A stretch of 64,000 nucleotides of DNA. Origin: Burkholderia ambifaria AMMD (GTDB taxonomy: Bacteria; Pseudomonadota; Gammaproteobacteria; Burkholderiales; Burkholderiaceae). The translations under genes and the position numbers were made by a program. This document shows, piece after piece, positions 1-8,323 of the stretch. The stretch lies in contig NC_008391.1 in the NCBI RefSeq assembly GCF_000203915.1, forward strand, positions 806,001 through 870,000, in the 5' to 3' direction. The notes under the pieces are model-generated. The model saw nothing but the letters and a program-made list of their open reading frames with translations. It ran no database searches and was not told the DNA's origin. How positions within the stretch are numbered: the stretch's first letter is position 1; each line of letters opens with the position of its first letter.

Positions 1-248
1 CCTCGTCGCCGCGCACGTTGCGGCGCGGGCGCCGACGCGACGATGCGTTCGACGAGCGCCGGCGCGGGCGGCGCGACCGTATCCTGTATGAGCCATGCAT
101 CGAGCTCGGCGGCATCGTCGAGCGCCGCGAGCGCATCGCGCGGATGCGCTTGCGCCCACGCTTCGGCCGCCGCGCGTTCGTCTTGCGGCCAGCGCCGCGC
201 ATCCGAGCCGTACGCGGCGACGATGGTACGGAATCGTTCGGGTGTCAT
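1..248 (-). CDS. Putative anti-sigma factor, N-terminal part (cut by window edge)
   Basis: Only the first 82 residues are in the window, beginning MTPERFRTIVAAYGSDARRW. The ATG overlaps the TGA of the ECF sigma gene in an ATGA junction, so the two are translationally coupled. A gene in this position after an ECF sigma factor is usually its membrane anti-sigma factor. The visible part is acidic and helical with no membrane segment yet, as expected for a cytoplasmic sigma-binding region. The function rests on context only, because the membrane and periplasmic parts lie outside the window. Confidence 0.65.
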   Translation of the reverse strand, partial: MTPERFRTIVAAYGSDARRWPQDERAAAEAWAQAHPRDALAALDDAAELDAWLIQDTVAPPAPALVERIVASAPAPQRARRR

Positions 249-901
249 CGCTTGTCCTCGCTAGGTGGGTCGCCGGCCAGTTGCGCGCGCAGGTTGCGCC
301 TCGCGCGCGCGAGCAGGCTTTCCAGCGCATCGACGGTGATGCCCATCAGGTTGGCCGCTTCAATATTCGACATGTCCTGATAGTACTGGAGCACGAGCGC
401 TTCCCGCTGCCGGGGCGGCAACGCAGCGAGCGCCTGGCGCACGCGCGCGTCGCGCGAGCGTAACTCCGCTTGCGCGGCCGGCTCGGGTTGCGTGTCAGGC
501 ACGTCGGGCAGCATGTCGACCGGCTCCTCGCGTCGTCCGCGCAAGCGGTCGTAGCACAAGTTCAGCACGACGCGATGCAGCCACGTGTCGAAGCGTGCTT
601 CACCGGCCCGCCAGCGCGGCGCTTGATTCCAGATCCGCAGGAAGGTTTCCTGCGCAACGTCTTCGGCTTCGGCCCGGTCGCCGAGCATGCGCGTCGCGAG
701 CGCGAGCAATCGCGGCAGCTTGCGTGCGACGAGCACGCGCACGGCCGACGCGTCGCGCGCGCCGACCCGCGCGACGAGTTCCGCGTCCGGATCGGCGTCG
801 CTCAACGCAGGCCGCTCCGCAACGTGCCGTGCGAACGCCGCATGCTGCAAGCGGGTAGGCCCGCGGTCCGGCTGAAGCTCATCGTCGTGCTCTCCTTGCA
901 T
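245..901 (-). CDS. ECF-family RNA polymerase sigma factor
   Basis: The protein has both ECF sigma regions. Region 2 contains RMLGDRAEAEDVAQETFLRIW. Region 4 contains LPPRQREALVLQYYQDMSNIEAANLMGI followed by a helix-turn-helix ending LLARARRNLRAQLA. No C-terminal extension is present. The start is uncertain: ATG at 901 gives 218 residues, and an in-frame ATG at 997 would add 32 residues of no clear domain. The AAGGAG near 895 is spaced for an out-of-frame ATG and does not settle it. The gene lies downstream of two small envelope genes and overlaps the probable anti-sigma gene by 4 bases, suggesting one operon responding to an envelope signal. Confidence 0.9.
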   Translation of the reverse strand: MQGEHDDELQPDRGPTRLQHAAFARHVAERPALSDADPDAELVARVGARDASAVRVLVARKLPRLLALATRMLGDRAEAEDVAQETFLRIWNQAPRWRAGEARFDTWLHRVVLNLCYDRLRGRREEPVDMLPDVPDTQPEPAAQAELRSRDARVRQALAALPPRQREALVLQYYQDMSNIEAANLMGITVDALESLLARARRNLRAQLAGDPPSEDKR

Positions 902-1031
902 GCGTCGCGCGGGCACCGGACGGCGCCAGGACGACGCGTCGGCAACGCGCCCGAGATCGGCCCGGGCAGTTTCGTCGACATCCGGCTCGAACGGCATATC
1001 GATCCTGTCGATCGCTCGCCGACCGGCGCGA

Positions 1032-1145
1032 TCAATATACGACGACCGGCGCGGGCCGGTAATACACCGGACGCGCCGGCACCACGACACAGCCGGCCAG
1101 CACGATGGCCGCGGCTGCCAGGATCACGAGAGTTCGAAAAGGCAT
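1032..1145 (-). CDS. Small lipoprotein, 37 aa
   Basis: This short reading frame encodes MPFRTLVILAAAAIVLAGC followed by 18 residues ending VYYRPAPVVVY. It has a basic N-terminus, a hydrophobic core and a lipobox LAGC with the cysteine at residue 19, so it should be a lipidated envelope peptide. The mature part is rich in Val, Pro and Tyr, like other tiny Burkholderia lipoproteins. It sits between the WXXGXW gene and the sigma factor gene on the same strand. Its role is unknown. It could be part of, or a target of, the adjacent ECF regulon. Confidence 0.7.
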   Translation of the reverse strand: MPFRTLVILAAAAIVLAGCVVVPARPVYYRPAPVVVY

Positions 1146-1214
1146 GGCTCGACGGATGAGGTTACGTGGAAGTCCCGCCACACGGGCGCAGCGCGCCGCG
1201 CGGCACGCTGCGCA

Positions 1215-1514
1215 TCACGCCCAGTGACCGGGCACCCAGCGCCAGTTTGGCCCACCCGCGACCCAATGCCCGGGCACCCAGTGATAACCGGCGCGCACCC
1301 CTTGCCAGTGCCCGGGAATCCACACGTAACGGCCATGCCGCCAGTGCCAGTGGCCCTGATCCCACACGTAGCCCGCGCGCGGCGCCGGCATCACTTCGAC
1401 GCGCGGCGGCGGCGGTGCGACCGGCGCGACGATGACGGCCTGGGCGAATACGGCGGACGTCGCCAGCGCGGCTACGCATGCCGCGGCAAACCGTAATGAA
1501 ATGGAAAGTTTCAT
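1215..1514 (-). CDS. Secreted WXXGXW-repeat protein, 99 aa
   Basis: A signal peptide (MKLSISLRFAAACVAALATS, cleavage near AVFA-QA) is followed by a proline-rich linker and about four short repeats of the form Y-x-W-x-x-G-H-W (YVWDQGHW, YVWIPGHW, YHWVPGHW, WRWVPGHW). This is the WXXGXW/YXWGXW repeat pattern common in Burkholderiales secreted proteins. Function is not established, though aromatic repeats of this kind suggest polymer or surface binding. It is probably the first gene of the operon running leftwards through the lipoprotein to the ECF sigma factor. Confidence 0.85.
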   Translation of the reverse strand: MKLSISLRFAAACVAALATSAVFAQAVIVAPVAPPPPRVEVMPAPRAGYVWDQGHWHWRHGRYVWIPGHWQGVRAGYHWVPGHWVAGGPNWRWVPGHWA

Positions 1515-1541
1515 GCAAGACTCCGAAGCGTCGTGTATCGA

Positions 1542-1571
1542 CCGTTCATGCCCGGAAGCGGCCGTTCATGC
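1542..1571. repeat. Two 10-bp direct repeats upstream of the WXXGXW gene
   Basis: The sequence ccgttcatgc occurs at 1542-1551 and again at 1562-1571, exactly 20 bases apart, within the 317-base gap (1515-1831) between the WXXGXW gene and the phosphatase. Two helical turns of spacing fits a protein-binding site, but no regulator is identified. Apart from this the gap shows no gene or clear promoter. Confidence 0.4.
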
Positions 1572-1831
1572 GTTAAACGACGCATTCGGCAAAATCCGTC
1601 GCGAAACCGACAAATAAATTTCCGCCGCGCCGGCAACGAACGAAACGAATGCCGCGCGCCCATCGCCGCATCGTGTCCGTACTGTGATTACCGCCTGTCA
1701 CAACCCGGCAAAACTGCGCTTCGACAATGCATGTCACCGGGATCCCGCTCGTTTCCGGCCCACGCCCCCGACGCGCTCGCGCACGACCGGGCGGTTCCGC
1801 ATTTCGCGTGTCATTCAACGAAAATACGATC

Positions 1832-3526
1832 ATGTCGAACCAGGACAACTTCCCCGCCGAGTCGAACGAGTCGAACGAGCCGGCCGCTTCCGTATCGCGT
1901 CGCGGCTTCCTGAAACTGGCCGGCGTCTCCGGCCTCGCCACCGCCGCGGGCGGGCTCGCGGCCGCGCGTGCCGCCGCGTCGAATCCGGACGGCACACCCG
2001 AGCAGGTGCACCTGACGTGGGGCAACGACCCGGCGTCCGAAGTCGTGATCACGTGGGCGTCGCTCGCGCCGGCCGTCAATCCGCGCGCACGCATCCTCGC
2101 CGACGGTGAGCCGGCACGCACCGTGCATGGGGTTCAGCGCCTCTACACCGACGGCCTGAACGGCGAAACCGTGTTCACGTACCACGCCCGCGTGCACGGG
2201 CTGAAGCCGAACACGCGCTACCGCTATGAACTCACGGCCGACAACGACAGCAACGCCGCGCAGCCGTTTGCCGCAATCTTCACGACCGCGCCGCGCGGCC
2301 GCGCACGGTTTCGCTTCACGAGCTACGGCGACTTGGCGACGCCGAACGGCGCGTGGGTGCTGTCCTCGCCGCAAAGCCGCTTCGCGGTGCAGGCCGTCGA
2401 GCAGTTCCAGCCGCTGTTCCACCTGCTGAACGGCGACCTCTGCTACGCGAACCTGAACCCCGCGCATCAGCCGGAAGTGTGGCGCGACTTCGGCAACAAC
2501 AACCAGACGTCGGCCGCGAATCGCCCGTGGATGCCGTGCCCCGGCAATCACGAGATCGAATTCCACAACGGCCCGCAGGGGCTCGACTCGTATCTCGCGC
2601 GCTATATGCTGCCCGAGAACGGCACGCGCTTTCCGGGCCGCTGGTACAGCTTCCGCGTGAGCTCGGTGCTGTTCATCTCGCTCGACGCCGACGATGTCGT
2701 GTACCAGGACGCGGCCGCCTTCGTCGGCGGGCCCGACCCGCTGGTGCCGGCCGCGAGCACCGGCCATGCGCCGATCGAACCGGGCACGTCGTTCTACGTG
2801 CGCGGCTACAGCAACGGCGAGCAGACGCGCTGGCTCGAACATACGCTGCGGCACGCGTCGCACGACGACGACATCGACTGGATCGTCGTGCAGATGCACC
2901 AGGACGCACTGAGTTCGTCGAAAACGGGCAACGGCTCGGACAAGGGCATCCGCGAGGCGTGGCTGCCGCTGTTCGACCGTTACGGCGTCGACCTCGTACT
3001 GTGCGGTCACGATCACGACTACGAGCGCAGCTACCCGGTGCGAGGCTGCAATCACCGCGCGGGCGTCGATGCATCGACCGGCGAAGTCGTCGAGACGCTG
3101 CAGCCGCGTCCGGTCGGATCGACGGACCCCGACCGCACGACGTTCGACACGAGCCACGGCACGATCCACCTGATCCTCGGCGGCGGCGGCACGAGTGCGC
3201 CGCTCGACGTGTACGGCGCGAACCCTGCGACCGGCTATGTGCAGGCCAAGGTCTTCACGAAGCCGAACCGGCCGGTGCCGGGCACGGCGGCGAACACGTT
3301 CGTGCGCAAGCCGGCCGATGCGCTGGAGGATGCGATCTGGTCCGCGCGCCGCGATACGGGCACGGGCTACGGGATCGCGGTGTTCGATCACGATCCGGGC
3401 AAGCCGGGCGGCCACACGACGATCACGATGCGCTACTACCACGCGCCGGGCGCGGATCAGCACCCGAGCGCGCAGTACGAGCTGTTCGAGACGATCGAGC
3501 TGAGCAAGAAGCGCGGCGAGCGCTGA
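1832..3526 (+). CDS. Tat-exported purple acid phosphatase
   Basis: A 564-residue metallophosphoesterase. The Tat signal has the twin arginine at residues 23-24 (SRRGFLKL) and a hydrophobic stretch ending ARAAA. An N-terminal fibronectin-like domain (QVHLTWGNDPASEVVITWAS) precedes the catalytic domain. That domain carries the five purple acid phosphatase blocks in order: SYGDLATPN, NGDLCYANLN, CPGNHEIEF, VVQMHQ and CGHDHDYERSY. These supply the dinuclear metal ligands, including the Tyr that gives the charge-transfer colour. It should hydrolyse phosphomonoesters in the periplasm or outside the cell. ATG 1832 was chosen because it directly precedes the Tat region. Confidence 0.92.
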   Translation: MSNQDNFPAESNESNEPAASVSRRGFLKLAGVSGLATAAGGLAAARAAASNPDGTPEQVHLTWGNDPASEVVITWASLAPAVNPRARILADGEPARTVHGVQRLYTDGLNGETVFTYHARVHGLKPNTRYRYELTADNDSNAAQPFAAIFTTAPRGRARFRFTSYGDLATPNGAWVLSSPQSRFAVQAVEQFQPLFHLLNGDLCYANLNPAHQPEVWRDFGNNNQTSAANRPWMPCPGNHEIEFHNGPQGLDSYLARYMLPENGTRFPGRWYSFRVSSVLFISLDADDVVYQDAAAFVGGPDPLVPAASTGHAPIEPGTSFYVRGYSNGEQTRWLEHTLRHASHDDDIDWIVVQMHQDALSSSKTGNGSDKGIREAWLPLFDRYGVDLVLCGHDHDYERSYPVRGCNHRAGVDASTGEVVETLQPRPVGSTDPDRTTFDTSHGTIHLILGGGGTSAPLDVYGANPATGYVQAKVFTKPNRPVPGTAANTFVRKPADALEDAIWSARRDTGTGYGIAVFDHDPGKPGGHTTITMRYYHAPGADQHPSAQYELFETIELSKKRGER

Positions 3527-3533
3527 TGCGACT

Positions 3534-3567
3534 GCCGGCCGCCGCGCGTCATGGCGCGGCGGCCGGC
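3534..3567 (+). terminator. Perfect 14-bp hairpin after the phosphatase gene
   Basis: A 14-bp perfect inverted repeat (3534-3547 with 3554-3567, six-base loop) begins 7 bases after the phosphatase stop codon. It lacks a run of T, so it is either a factor-assisted terminator or an mRNA 3'-end stabiliser. Confidence 0.6.
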
Positions 3568-3638
3568 GGAAAGTTCTGTCATGCGATGCAGCGCTATCCG
3601 CTTGTCCGGTCCCCATCCACCGCAAGCCGCCCCGCGAT

Positions 3639-4271
3639 CTAGCTTCGCGACTCGAGCGCGATGCGCACGGCCAGCCCCGCCAGCACGGTCCCCATCAACC
3701 AGCGCTGCCCCCGCGCCCAGGCCGGCCGATCGGCAAGAAACCCCGCGATCGAGCCGGCCATGCTCGCGATCAGCGCGTTGACGCAGACGCTGACCGCGAT
3801 CTGCACGCAGCCCAGTGCCAGCGATTGCACGAGCACGCTGCCGTGCCCCGGCGAAATGAACTGCGGCAGCAGCGACAGATACATCACCGCGATCTTCGGG
3901 TTCGCGAGGTTGGTGACGAAGCCCATCGTGAAGAGCCTCGCGTCGCTGTCGTGCGGCAATTGCCGGACCTGAAACGCCGAGCGGCCGCCCGGCTTGAGCG
4001 CCTGCCACGCGAGATACGCGAGGTACAGCGCGCCTGCAAAACGCAGCGCGTCATACGCGTACGGCACGGTCATCACCAGCGCGGTGATGCCGAATGCCGC
4101 GCAGAACATGTAGAACACGAACCCCAGCGCCACGCCGCCGAGCGACACCAGCCCCGCGCGGCGCCCCTGGCAGATCGAACGGGAAATCAGGTAGATCATG
4201 TTCGGGCCGGGCGTCAGGACCATGCCGAGCGACACGAGTCCGAAAGCAATCAGGGTGGGCAAGGCCGGCAC
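3639..4271 (-). CDS. LysE/RhtB-family amino-acid exporter
   Basis: A 210-residue membrane protein with the LysE fold: six hydrophobic segments and the conserved N-terminal motif GMVLTPGPNMIYLISRS. Family members export amino acids or related small molecules; the substrate cannot be told from sequence. The start is GTG at 4271, supported by AGGAG six bases upstream. It lies 130 bases downstream of a LysR gene on the same strand, so the LysR protein may control it, although such pairs are more often divergent. Confidence 0.88.
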   Translation of the reverse strand: MPALPTLIAFGLVSLGMVLTPGPNMIYLISRSICQGRRAGLVSLGGVALGFVFYMFCAAFGITALVMTVPYAYDALRFAGALYLAYLAWQALKPGGRSAFQVRQLPHDSDARLFTMGFVTNLANPKIAVMYLSLLPQFISPGHGSVLVQSLALGCVQIAVSVCVNALIASMAGSIAGFLADRPAWARGQRWLMGTVLAGLAVRIALESRS

Positions 4272-4400
4272 GGTGGTCTCCTACGATGCAATGAAGTCAG
4301 GGCGGTGTGCAGCAATGTATTGCATGTCGATGGCTGTCGGCATGAATAAACTGCAAGCCGCCCATGAGCGCGCTTCATCGCGTCATTGCCCGTCGATGCG

Positions 4401-5297
4401 CTAGCTGCCCTTTTTCGTCCGTGCCTGAATCGCCTTCCCCGCCTTCGCGCGTTGCGCGTCGACCAGCTTCACGAATGCGTCGGCGACCGCATTGCCGGTC
4501 GCGTTCCACGACAGTCGCACGCTACGTTGCAGCCTGGGCGACAGCTCCAGCACCCGGCCGCCGAACCGTGTATAGGTGAGCGTGATGCGCGGGACGATCG
4601 ACACGCCCATTCCCGCCTCGGCCATCGACAGGATGGTCCGCATCTCGACCACGTTGAACGCCGCGCGAAGCGACGCACCGTTGCGCGCGAAATAATCGGC
4701 GATGACCGGCCCGCACCCGGCCTTCGAGAAAATGAACGGCATCGCGGACAACAGTTTCGCCGACACGCGCTTGCGGCGGTCGAACATGCCGTCCGCCGCC
4801 ACCGCGACGAAATCCTCGTCGAGCAGCGGCAGATTGTGCGCGAAAGTCTTCGTGCCGGCGACCACGCCGATGTCGGCGGTGCCGTCCTCGAGCCACCCTT
4901 CGACTTCCGCGTCGGTGCCTTCGAGCAGCACCGCCGTCACGCCCTCGTGCGCCGCTTTCAACGCCTCGAGCGCGGGGACGACGAACGCGAGCGATACGCT
5001 CGGCAGCGACGCGACGACCAGCCGCCCTTCGAGCTTGCCGCGCGCGAGGCCGAACTGCTGGCGCAATGTCTGCGCTTCCCGGACGACGTTCTGCACGTAC
5101 GGCCACAGACGTTCGCCGGCGGCGGTCAGGACGACCGGCTGGCGGTCGCGCAACAGCAGCTTGACCTCGGTGATGTCCTCCAGCTCGGTCAACGCGTGGC
5201 TGATCGCCGACTGGCTGCGACTGAGCCGGTCGGCCGCGGCCGTGAGCGAGCCGAGTTCGACCACGGCCGCCAGGGCCTGCAATTGCGCGAGCGTCAT
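4401..5297 (-). CDS. LysR-family transcriptional regulator
   Basis: A 298-residue LysR protein. The winged helix-turn-helix occupies about residues 1-60 (TLAQLQALAAVVELGSLTAA, SRSQSAISHALTELE). A substrate-binding domain follows from about residue 90. Downstream on the same strand is a LysE-type exporter, a plausible target. A perfect 6-7-6 palindrome lies about 20 bases upstream of the start and may be an autoregulatory site. The inducer is unknown. Confidence 0.9.
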   Translation of the reverse strand: MTLAQLQALAAVVELGSLTAAADRLSRSQSAISHALTELEDITEVKLLLRDRQPVVLTAAGERLWPYVQNVVREAQTLRQQFGLARGKLEGRLVVASLPSVSLAFVVPALEALKAAHEGVTAVLLEGTDAEVEGWLEDGTADIGVVAGTKTFAHNLPLLDEDFVAVAADGMFDRRKRVSAKLLSAMPFIFSKAGCGPVIADYFARNGASLRAAFNVVEMRTILSMAEAGMGVSIVPRITLTYTRFGGRVLELSPRLQRSVRLSWNATGNAVADAFVKLVDAQRAKAGKAIQARTKKGS

Positions 5298-5316
5298 CGC
5301 GCCTCCTTGTTTCGGG

Positions 5317-5335
5317 TCATGTATTTTTCACATGA
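5317..5335. promoter_or_regulatory. Palindrome upstream of the LysR gene
   Basis: The sequence TCATGT-ATTTTTC-ACATGA is a perfect inverted repeat with a seven-base AT-rich centre. It ends 20 bases before the ATG of the LysR gene. It fits a dimer-binding operator for autoregulation. The rest of the 305-base gap to the next gene (5298-5602) shows no other clear signal. Confidence 0.5.
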
Positions 5336-5602
5336 TAGAGCGACGCGTCATGAATGGTATTGAAGCGGGCCAACGAGCTCGACGGCGCGCGGTTCCGTGA
5401 TCACGACCGATGCGCCGCGGCGCGCTCGGGCAAGAATCGGCCTCGGACCATATCGAACGCGGTCGCCCCGGCTCGCGCCGGCGCGGCAAAGCGCGCCCCT
5501 CGGCACCCGATCCGGTGCGCTCGGCCGCGTCGCGCCCGCGAGTCCAGTCCCCGCCCGCTACCGCCCTCTGCCGCGATCCGCAAGACGCGTTAGACTGTCC
5601 GG

Positions 5603-5860
5603 ATGGAACAATGCCGTTATTGCCAGAGAATCCGCGATGAATGGGATTGCCACGGGGACGAATGCCGCCGGGCAATCGCGAAGGCACTGCGCCGGCAGCG
5701 CGCGGGCCTGCCGATGGTGCCCGATCGCATCCGCAACGAGCTGCCGTCCGGCGCGCCGACCCAGCAGGTGATCGCGGTCCTGTCGCGCCAGCGCCTGCGC
5801 GCGCGTCGCGGCAACGAGGAACGCCGCGAGCGCAAGGAAATCGACGACGACGGCGTCTGA
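5603..5860 (+). CDS. Small cysteine-containing hypothetical protein, 85 aa
   Basis: I do not recognise a family. The N-terminus MEQCRYCQRIRDEWDCHGDEC carries four cysteines arranged C-x2-C-x8-C-x4-C, which could bind zinc. The rest is basic and helical (AKALRRQRAG, SRQRLRARRGNEERRERK) and ends with an acidic tail. This suggests a small zinc-binding nucleic-acid or protein-binding factor. It stands alone between a LysR gene and a DUF4148 gene and has no strong ribosome site, so some doubt remains that it is translated. Confidence 0.5.
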   Translation: MEQCRYCQRIRDEWDCHGDECRRAIAKALRRQRAGLPMVPDRIRNELPSGAPTQQVIAVLSRQRLRARRGNEERRERKEIDDDGV

Positions 5861-6137
5861 TTCGGCAACGCCTCGGTCCTCCCCTCTCCTGGCGCCATGC
5901 CGCCAGACGTTCGCGCCTGCCCGGCAGAACGCTTCCCCATCTTCTGCACCGACTCGTTTGCAATTCCTGCAACACGCAATAGGGACGGAACGAATTTTCC
6001 TAGTGATTATTGCCGCGCCCGCAAGGATCTTTCGCTATAACCCGCGTTTACCGTCCATCATCCGAAGCCTACGATGTAATCAATCGCTTAAGACATTGTG
6101 TCGACAGCGAAGTCAGTAGAGAACATCGGAGGTCATC

Positions 6138-6437
6138 ATGAAATCGCTCGTTTCCGCAGTTGTTGCCGCTGTCGCCCTGTCCGCTTCGTTCGGCGCATTC
6201 GCTCAAAGCACCGTCACCCGCGCACAAGTGCGCAACGAACTCGTCCAGCTCGAAAAGGCCGGCTACAAGCCGAGCCAGTCGAGCCCGCACTACCCGAACG
6301 ACCTCCTGGCAGCCGAAGCACGTGTTCGCGCCGCCGATGGCAGCGGCTACGGCGCGCAAGCGGCCCCGGTCGTCCAGGGCGGCGCACCGGTAGTCAAGCC
6401 GCAGAACGCGCGCGACTCGGTCTACTTCGGCCACTAA
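6138..6437 (+). CDS. DUF4148 secreted protein, 99 aa
   Basis: A cleavable signal peptide (MKSLVSAVVAAVALSASFGA, cut near AFA-QS) is followed by the DUF4148 pattern TRAQVRNELVQLEKAGYKPS and HYPNDLLAAEARV. DUF4148 proteins are small periplasmic proteins very common in Burkholderia and of unknown function. Burkholderia genomes usually carry many paralogues. The start is well supported by GGAGGTC 6-8 bases upstream. It is monocistronic and followed by a hairpin. Confidence 0.88.
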   Translation: MKSLVSAVVAAVALSASFGAFAQSTVTRAQVRNELVQLEKAGYKPSQSSPHYPNDLLAAEARVRAADGSGYGAQAAPVVQGGAPVVKPQNARDSVYFGH

Positions 6438-6480
6438 GCCCGCCGCTGCGCGCACCGGGCGCAGTCCGCGCAAGCTACAG

Positions 6481-6504
6481 CGAGCCCGTCCCGCGACGGG
6501 CTCG
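6481..6504 (+). terminator. Probable terminator after the DUF4148 gene
   Basis: A 10-bp perfect stem (CGAGCCCGTC with GACGGGCTCG, four-base loop) lies 44 bases after the DUF4148 stop. The T-run after it is weak. The convergent GGDEF gene ends at 6539, so the hairpin may serve both directions. Confidence 0.6.
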
Positions 6505-6538
6505 TCGCGTTTGTGCCGCCCCAACGGCCGGCCTGCCG

Positions 6539-8323
6539 TCAGCGGCTGCCACCCGCCGCCATGCGGCCGGCCGCATCTGCGTCAACGCCACCGACGCCGC
6601 CACCCAGCAGCTCCTGATAACGCACGCACGCGCACTGCGCGGACGCCTTCGCCGCATACATCGCCGCGTCGGCCTTCACCAGCAGTTCCTCGGCGGACGC
6701 GCCATCGGCCGGATATTCGCTGACGCCGATGCTCGCCCCCACGGCCAGCAGCCGGTCGCCGAACTCCAGTTCCTCGGCCATCACGATCTGGATACGCGAC
6801 GCGATATCGCCGATCACCGCCGGCGCTCGCACGTCCGACAGCAGCACGATGAATTCGTCGCCGCCGAGCCGCGCGGCCATGTCGCCGCTGCGCAGCACCT
6901 GGTTCAGCCGTTTCGCGACCGCGACGAGCGTGCGATCGCCGGCCGCATGTCCATGCTGGTCGTTGATCTGCTTGAAGCGATCGAGATCGACGAACATCAC
7001 CGCCAGCCCCTCGCTCGCGGCGGCCGCATGCCGGATCGCGGCATCGAGATGCTCCATGAACAACAGGCGGTTCGGCAGACCGGTCAGCGGATCGTGACCG
7101 GCGAGGTGCGTGAGCTCGAGCTGCTTCGCGCGCAGCATCGCGACCTGCGTGCGGATCTCGACGCGCATGCTGTCGAAACAGCGCGCCAGCACGCCGATCT
7201 CGTCGGCCCGTGCAACGGGCAGCCGTTCGGCGGCCGGATCGTCGAACACGTGCGTGGCCGCGCGCGCGAGCATCTGCAACGGCCGCGTGATCGCGCGCGC
7301 GAACAGGATCGCGAGAATCACCGCCGCCACGCTCAGCAACAGCACCATCCGGATGATCCGTTCGCCGAGAATCGCGGCCGGCGCCAGCACGTCGGTGAGC
7401 GGACGCGCCATGCCGAGCACGACGAAGCGGTTGCCCTCGCTGTTGCCGAACGGCGTGCGCACGAACGCGAACATCTGGCCCGGCGCATCGTCGGGCTGCG
7501 CGAGACCGTCGAGCGTCACGTTCGTGCGCATGCCGACGAACAGCAGCCGCGTGGCGGGAAAGCTGTCCTGCATCAGCACGCGCCGCCCGCGATCGAAACC
7601 GAACGTCTGCGACGGATCGGGATGCACGATGAAATCGCCCCACTCGTTCGCGAGATACACCACGTAGTCTTCCGGCAAATCGCGCTCGAGCCGGTCGAAC
7701 ACGCGCGACAGTTCGATGTCGACGACCAGCGCGCCGACGACCTGGCCGAACGTGTCGACCACCGGTGTGCCCACGCGCAGGATCGGCAGCCCTTCGGCCG
7801 CATGCGAACCGGTCTCGTGATTGATTTCGATCGGCGACAGGTAGATATGACCGGGCGCCGTCGCGAGCGTATCGATCACGTAGGAAAACTGCCCTTTCTC
7901 CTGGAATGCATTCTCCGGCAGCACGACGACGCCGCGCGCGTCGCGATCGACCCGGATCCGTTCGAGCCCGTAGTCGCCGCGCGCGATCAACCGGATCTGC
8001 AGATACTCGGGGTGATTCCTCATGAAGCTGCGATACACGTGCTCGAGCCGCGTGCGCGGCGCGCGATCGGCGCTGTCGCCGCCGGCGACGAGCACCGACG
8101 ACGGCAATTGCGCGAGCACGAGCGCATCGTCGGCCACGTCGGACAGGGCGGTCGTGAAGCGCTGTCCGAGCAAGTGCGTCGACATCAGCAGGCTGTGCTG
8201 CGCTTCCTGCACGAGCATCGTCCGGTTCGCGCGGTAGGTGTAGTAGCCGGTCGTGCCGGACGCGATCACGCCGATGCACGCGAACAGCACCGACAGCTTC
8301 GACGTGAGTCCGAGCATGATCAT
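6539..8323 (-). CDS. Membrane diguanylate cyclase (periplasmic sensor, HAMP, GGDEF)
   Basis: A 594-residue protein. It has an N-terminal membrane segment (SKLSVLFACIGVIASGTTGYY), a periplasmic sensor domain of about 270 residues with dCache-like features (HIYLSPIEINHETGS, VGALVVDIELSRVFDRLE), a second membrane segment (IIRMVLLLSVAAVILAILFA), a HAMP region, and a C-terminal GGDEF domain. The active site is intact as RLGGDEF, with GHDPLTGLPNR and DLDRFKQINDQHGH upstream, so it should make c-di-GMP. No EAL domain follows. The ATG at 8323 overlaps the stop of the upstream binding-protein gene (ATGA), so expression is coupled. The binding protein is the obvious candidate partner of its periplasmic domain. 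Confidence 0.9.
   Translation of the reverse strand: MIMLGLTSKLSVLFACIGVIASGTTGYYTYRANRTMLVQEAQHSLLMSTHLLGQRFTTALSDVADDALVLAQLPSSVLVAGGDSADRAPRTRLEHVYRSFMRNHPEYLQIRLIARGDYGLERIRVDRDARGVVVLPENAFQEKGQFSYVIDTLATAPGHIYLSPIEINHETGSHAAEGLPILRVGTPVVDTFGQVVGALVVDIELSRVFDRLERDLPEDYVVYLANEWGDFIVHPDPSQTFGFDRGRRVLMQDSFPATRLLFVGMRTNVTLDGLAQPDDAPGQMFAFVRTPFGNSEGNRFVVLGMARPLTDVLAPAAILGERIIRMVLLLSVAAVILAILFARAITRPLQMLARAATHVFDDPAAERLPVARADEIGVLARCFDSMRVEIRTQVAMLRAKQLELTHLAGHDPLTGLPNRLLFMEHLDAAIRHAAAASEGLAVMFVDLDRFKQINDQHGHAAGDRTLVAVAKRLNQVLRSGDMAARLGGDEFIVLLSDVRAPAVIGDIASRIQIVMAEELEFGDRLLAVGASIGVSEYPADGASAEELLVKADAAMYAAKASAQCACVRYQELLGGGVGGVDADAAGRMAAGGSR

Noticed and set aside
1811..3625. 604-codon minus-strand frame opposite the purple acid phosphatase
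   Set aside because: Shadow of the phosphatase, which has every catalytic motif intact on the plus strand.
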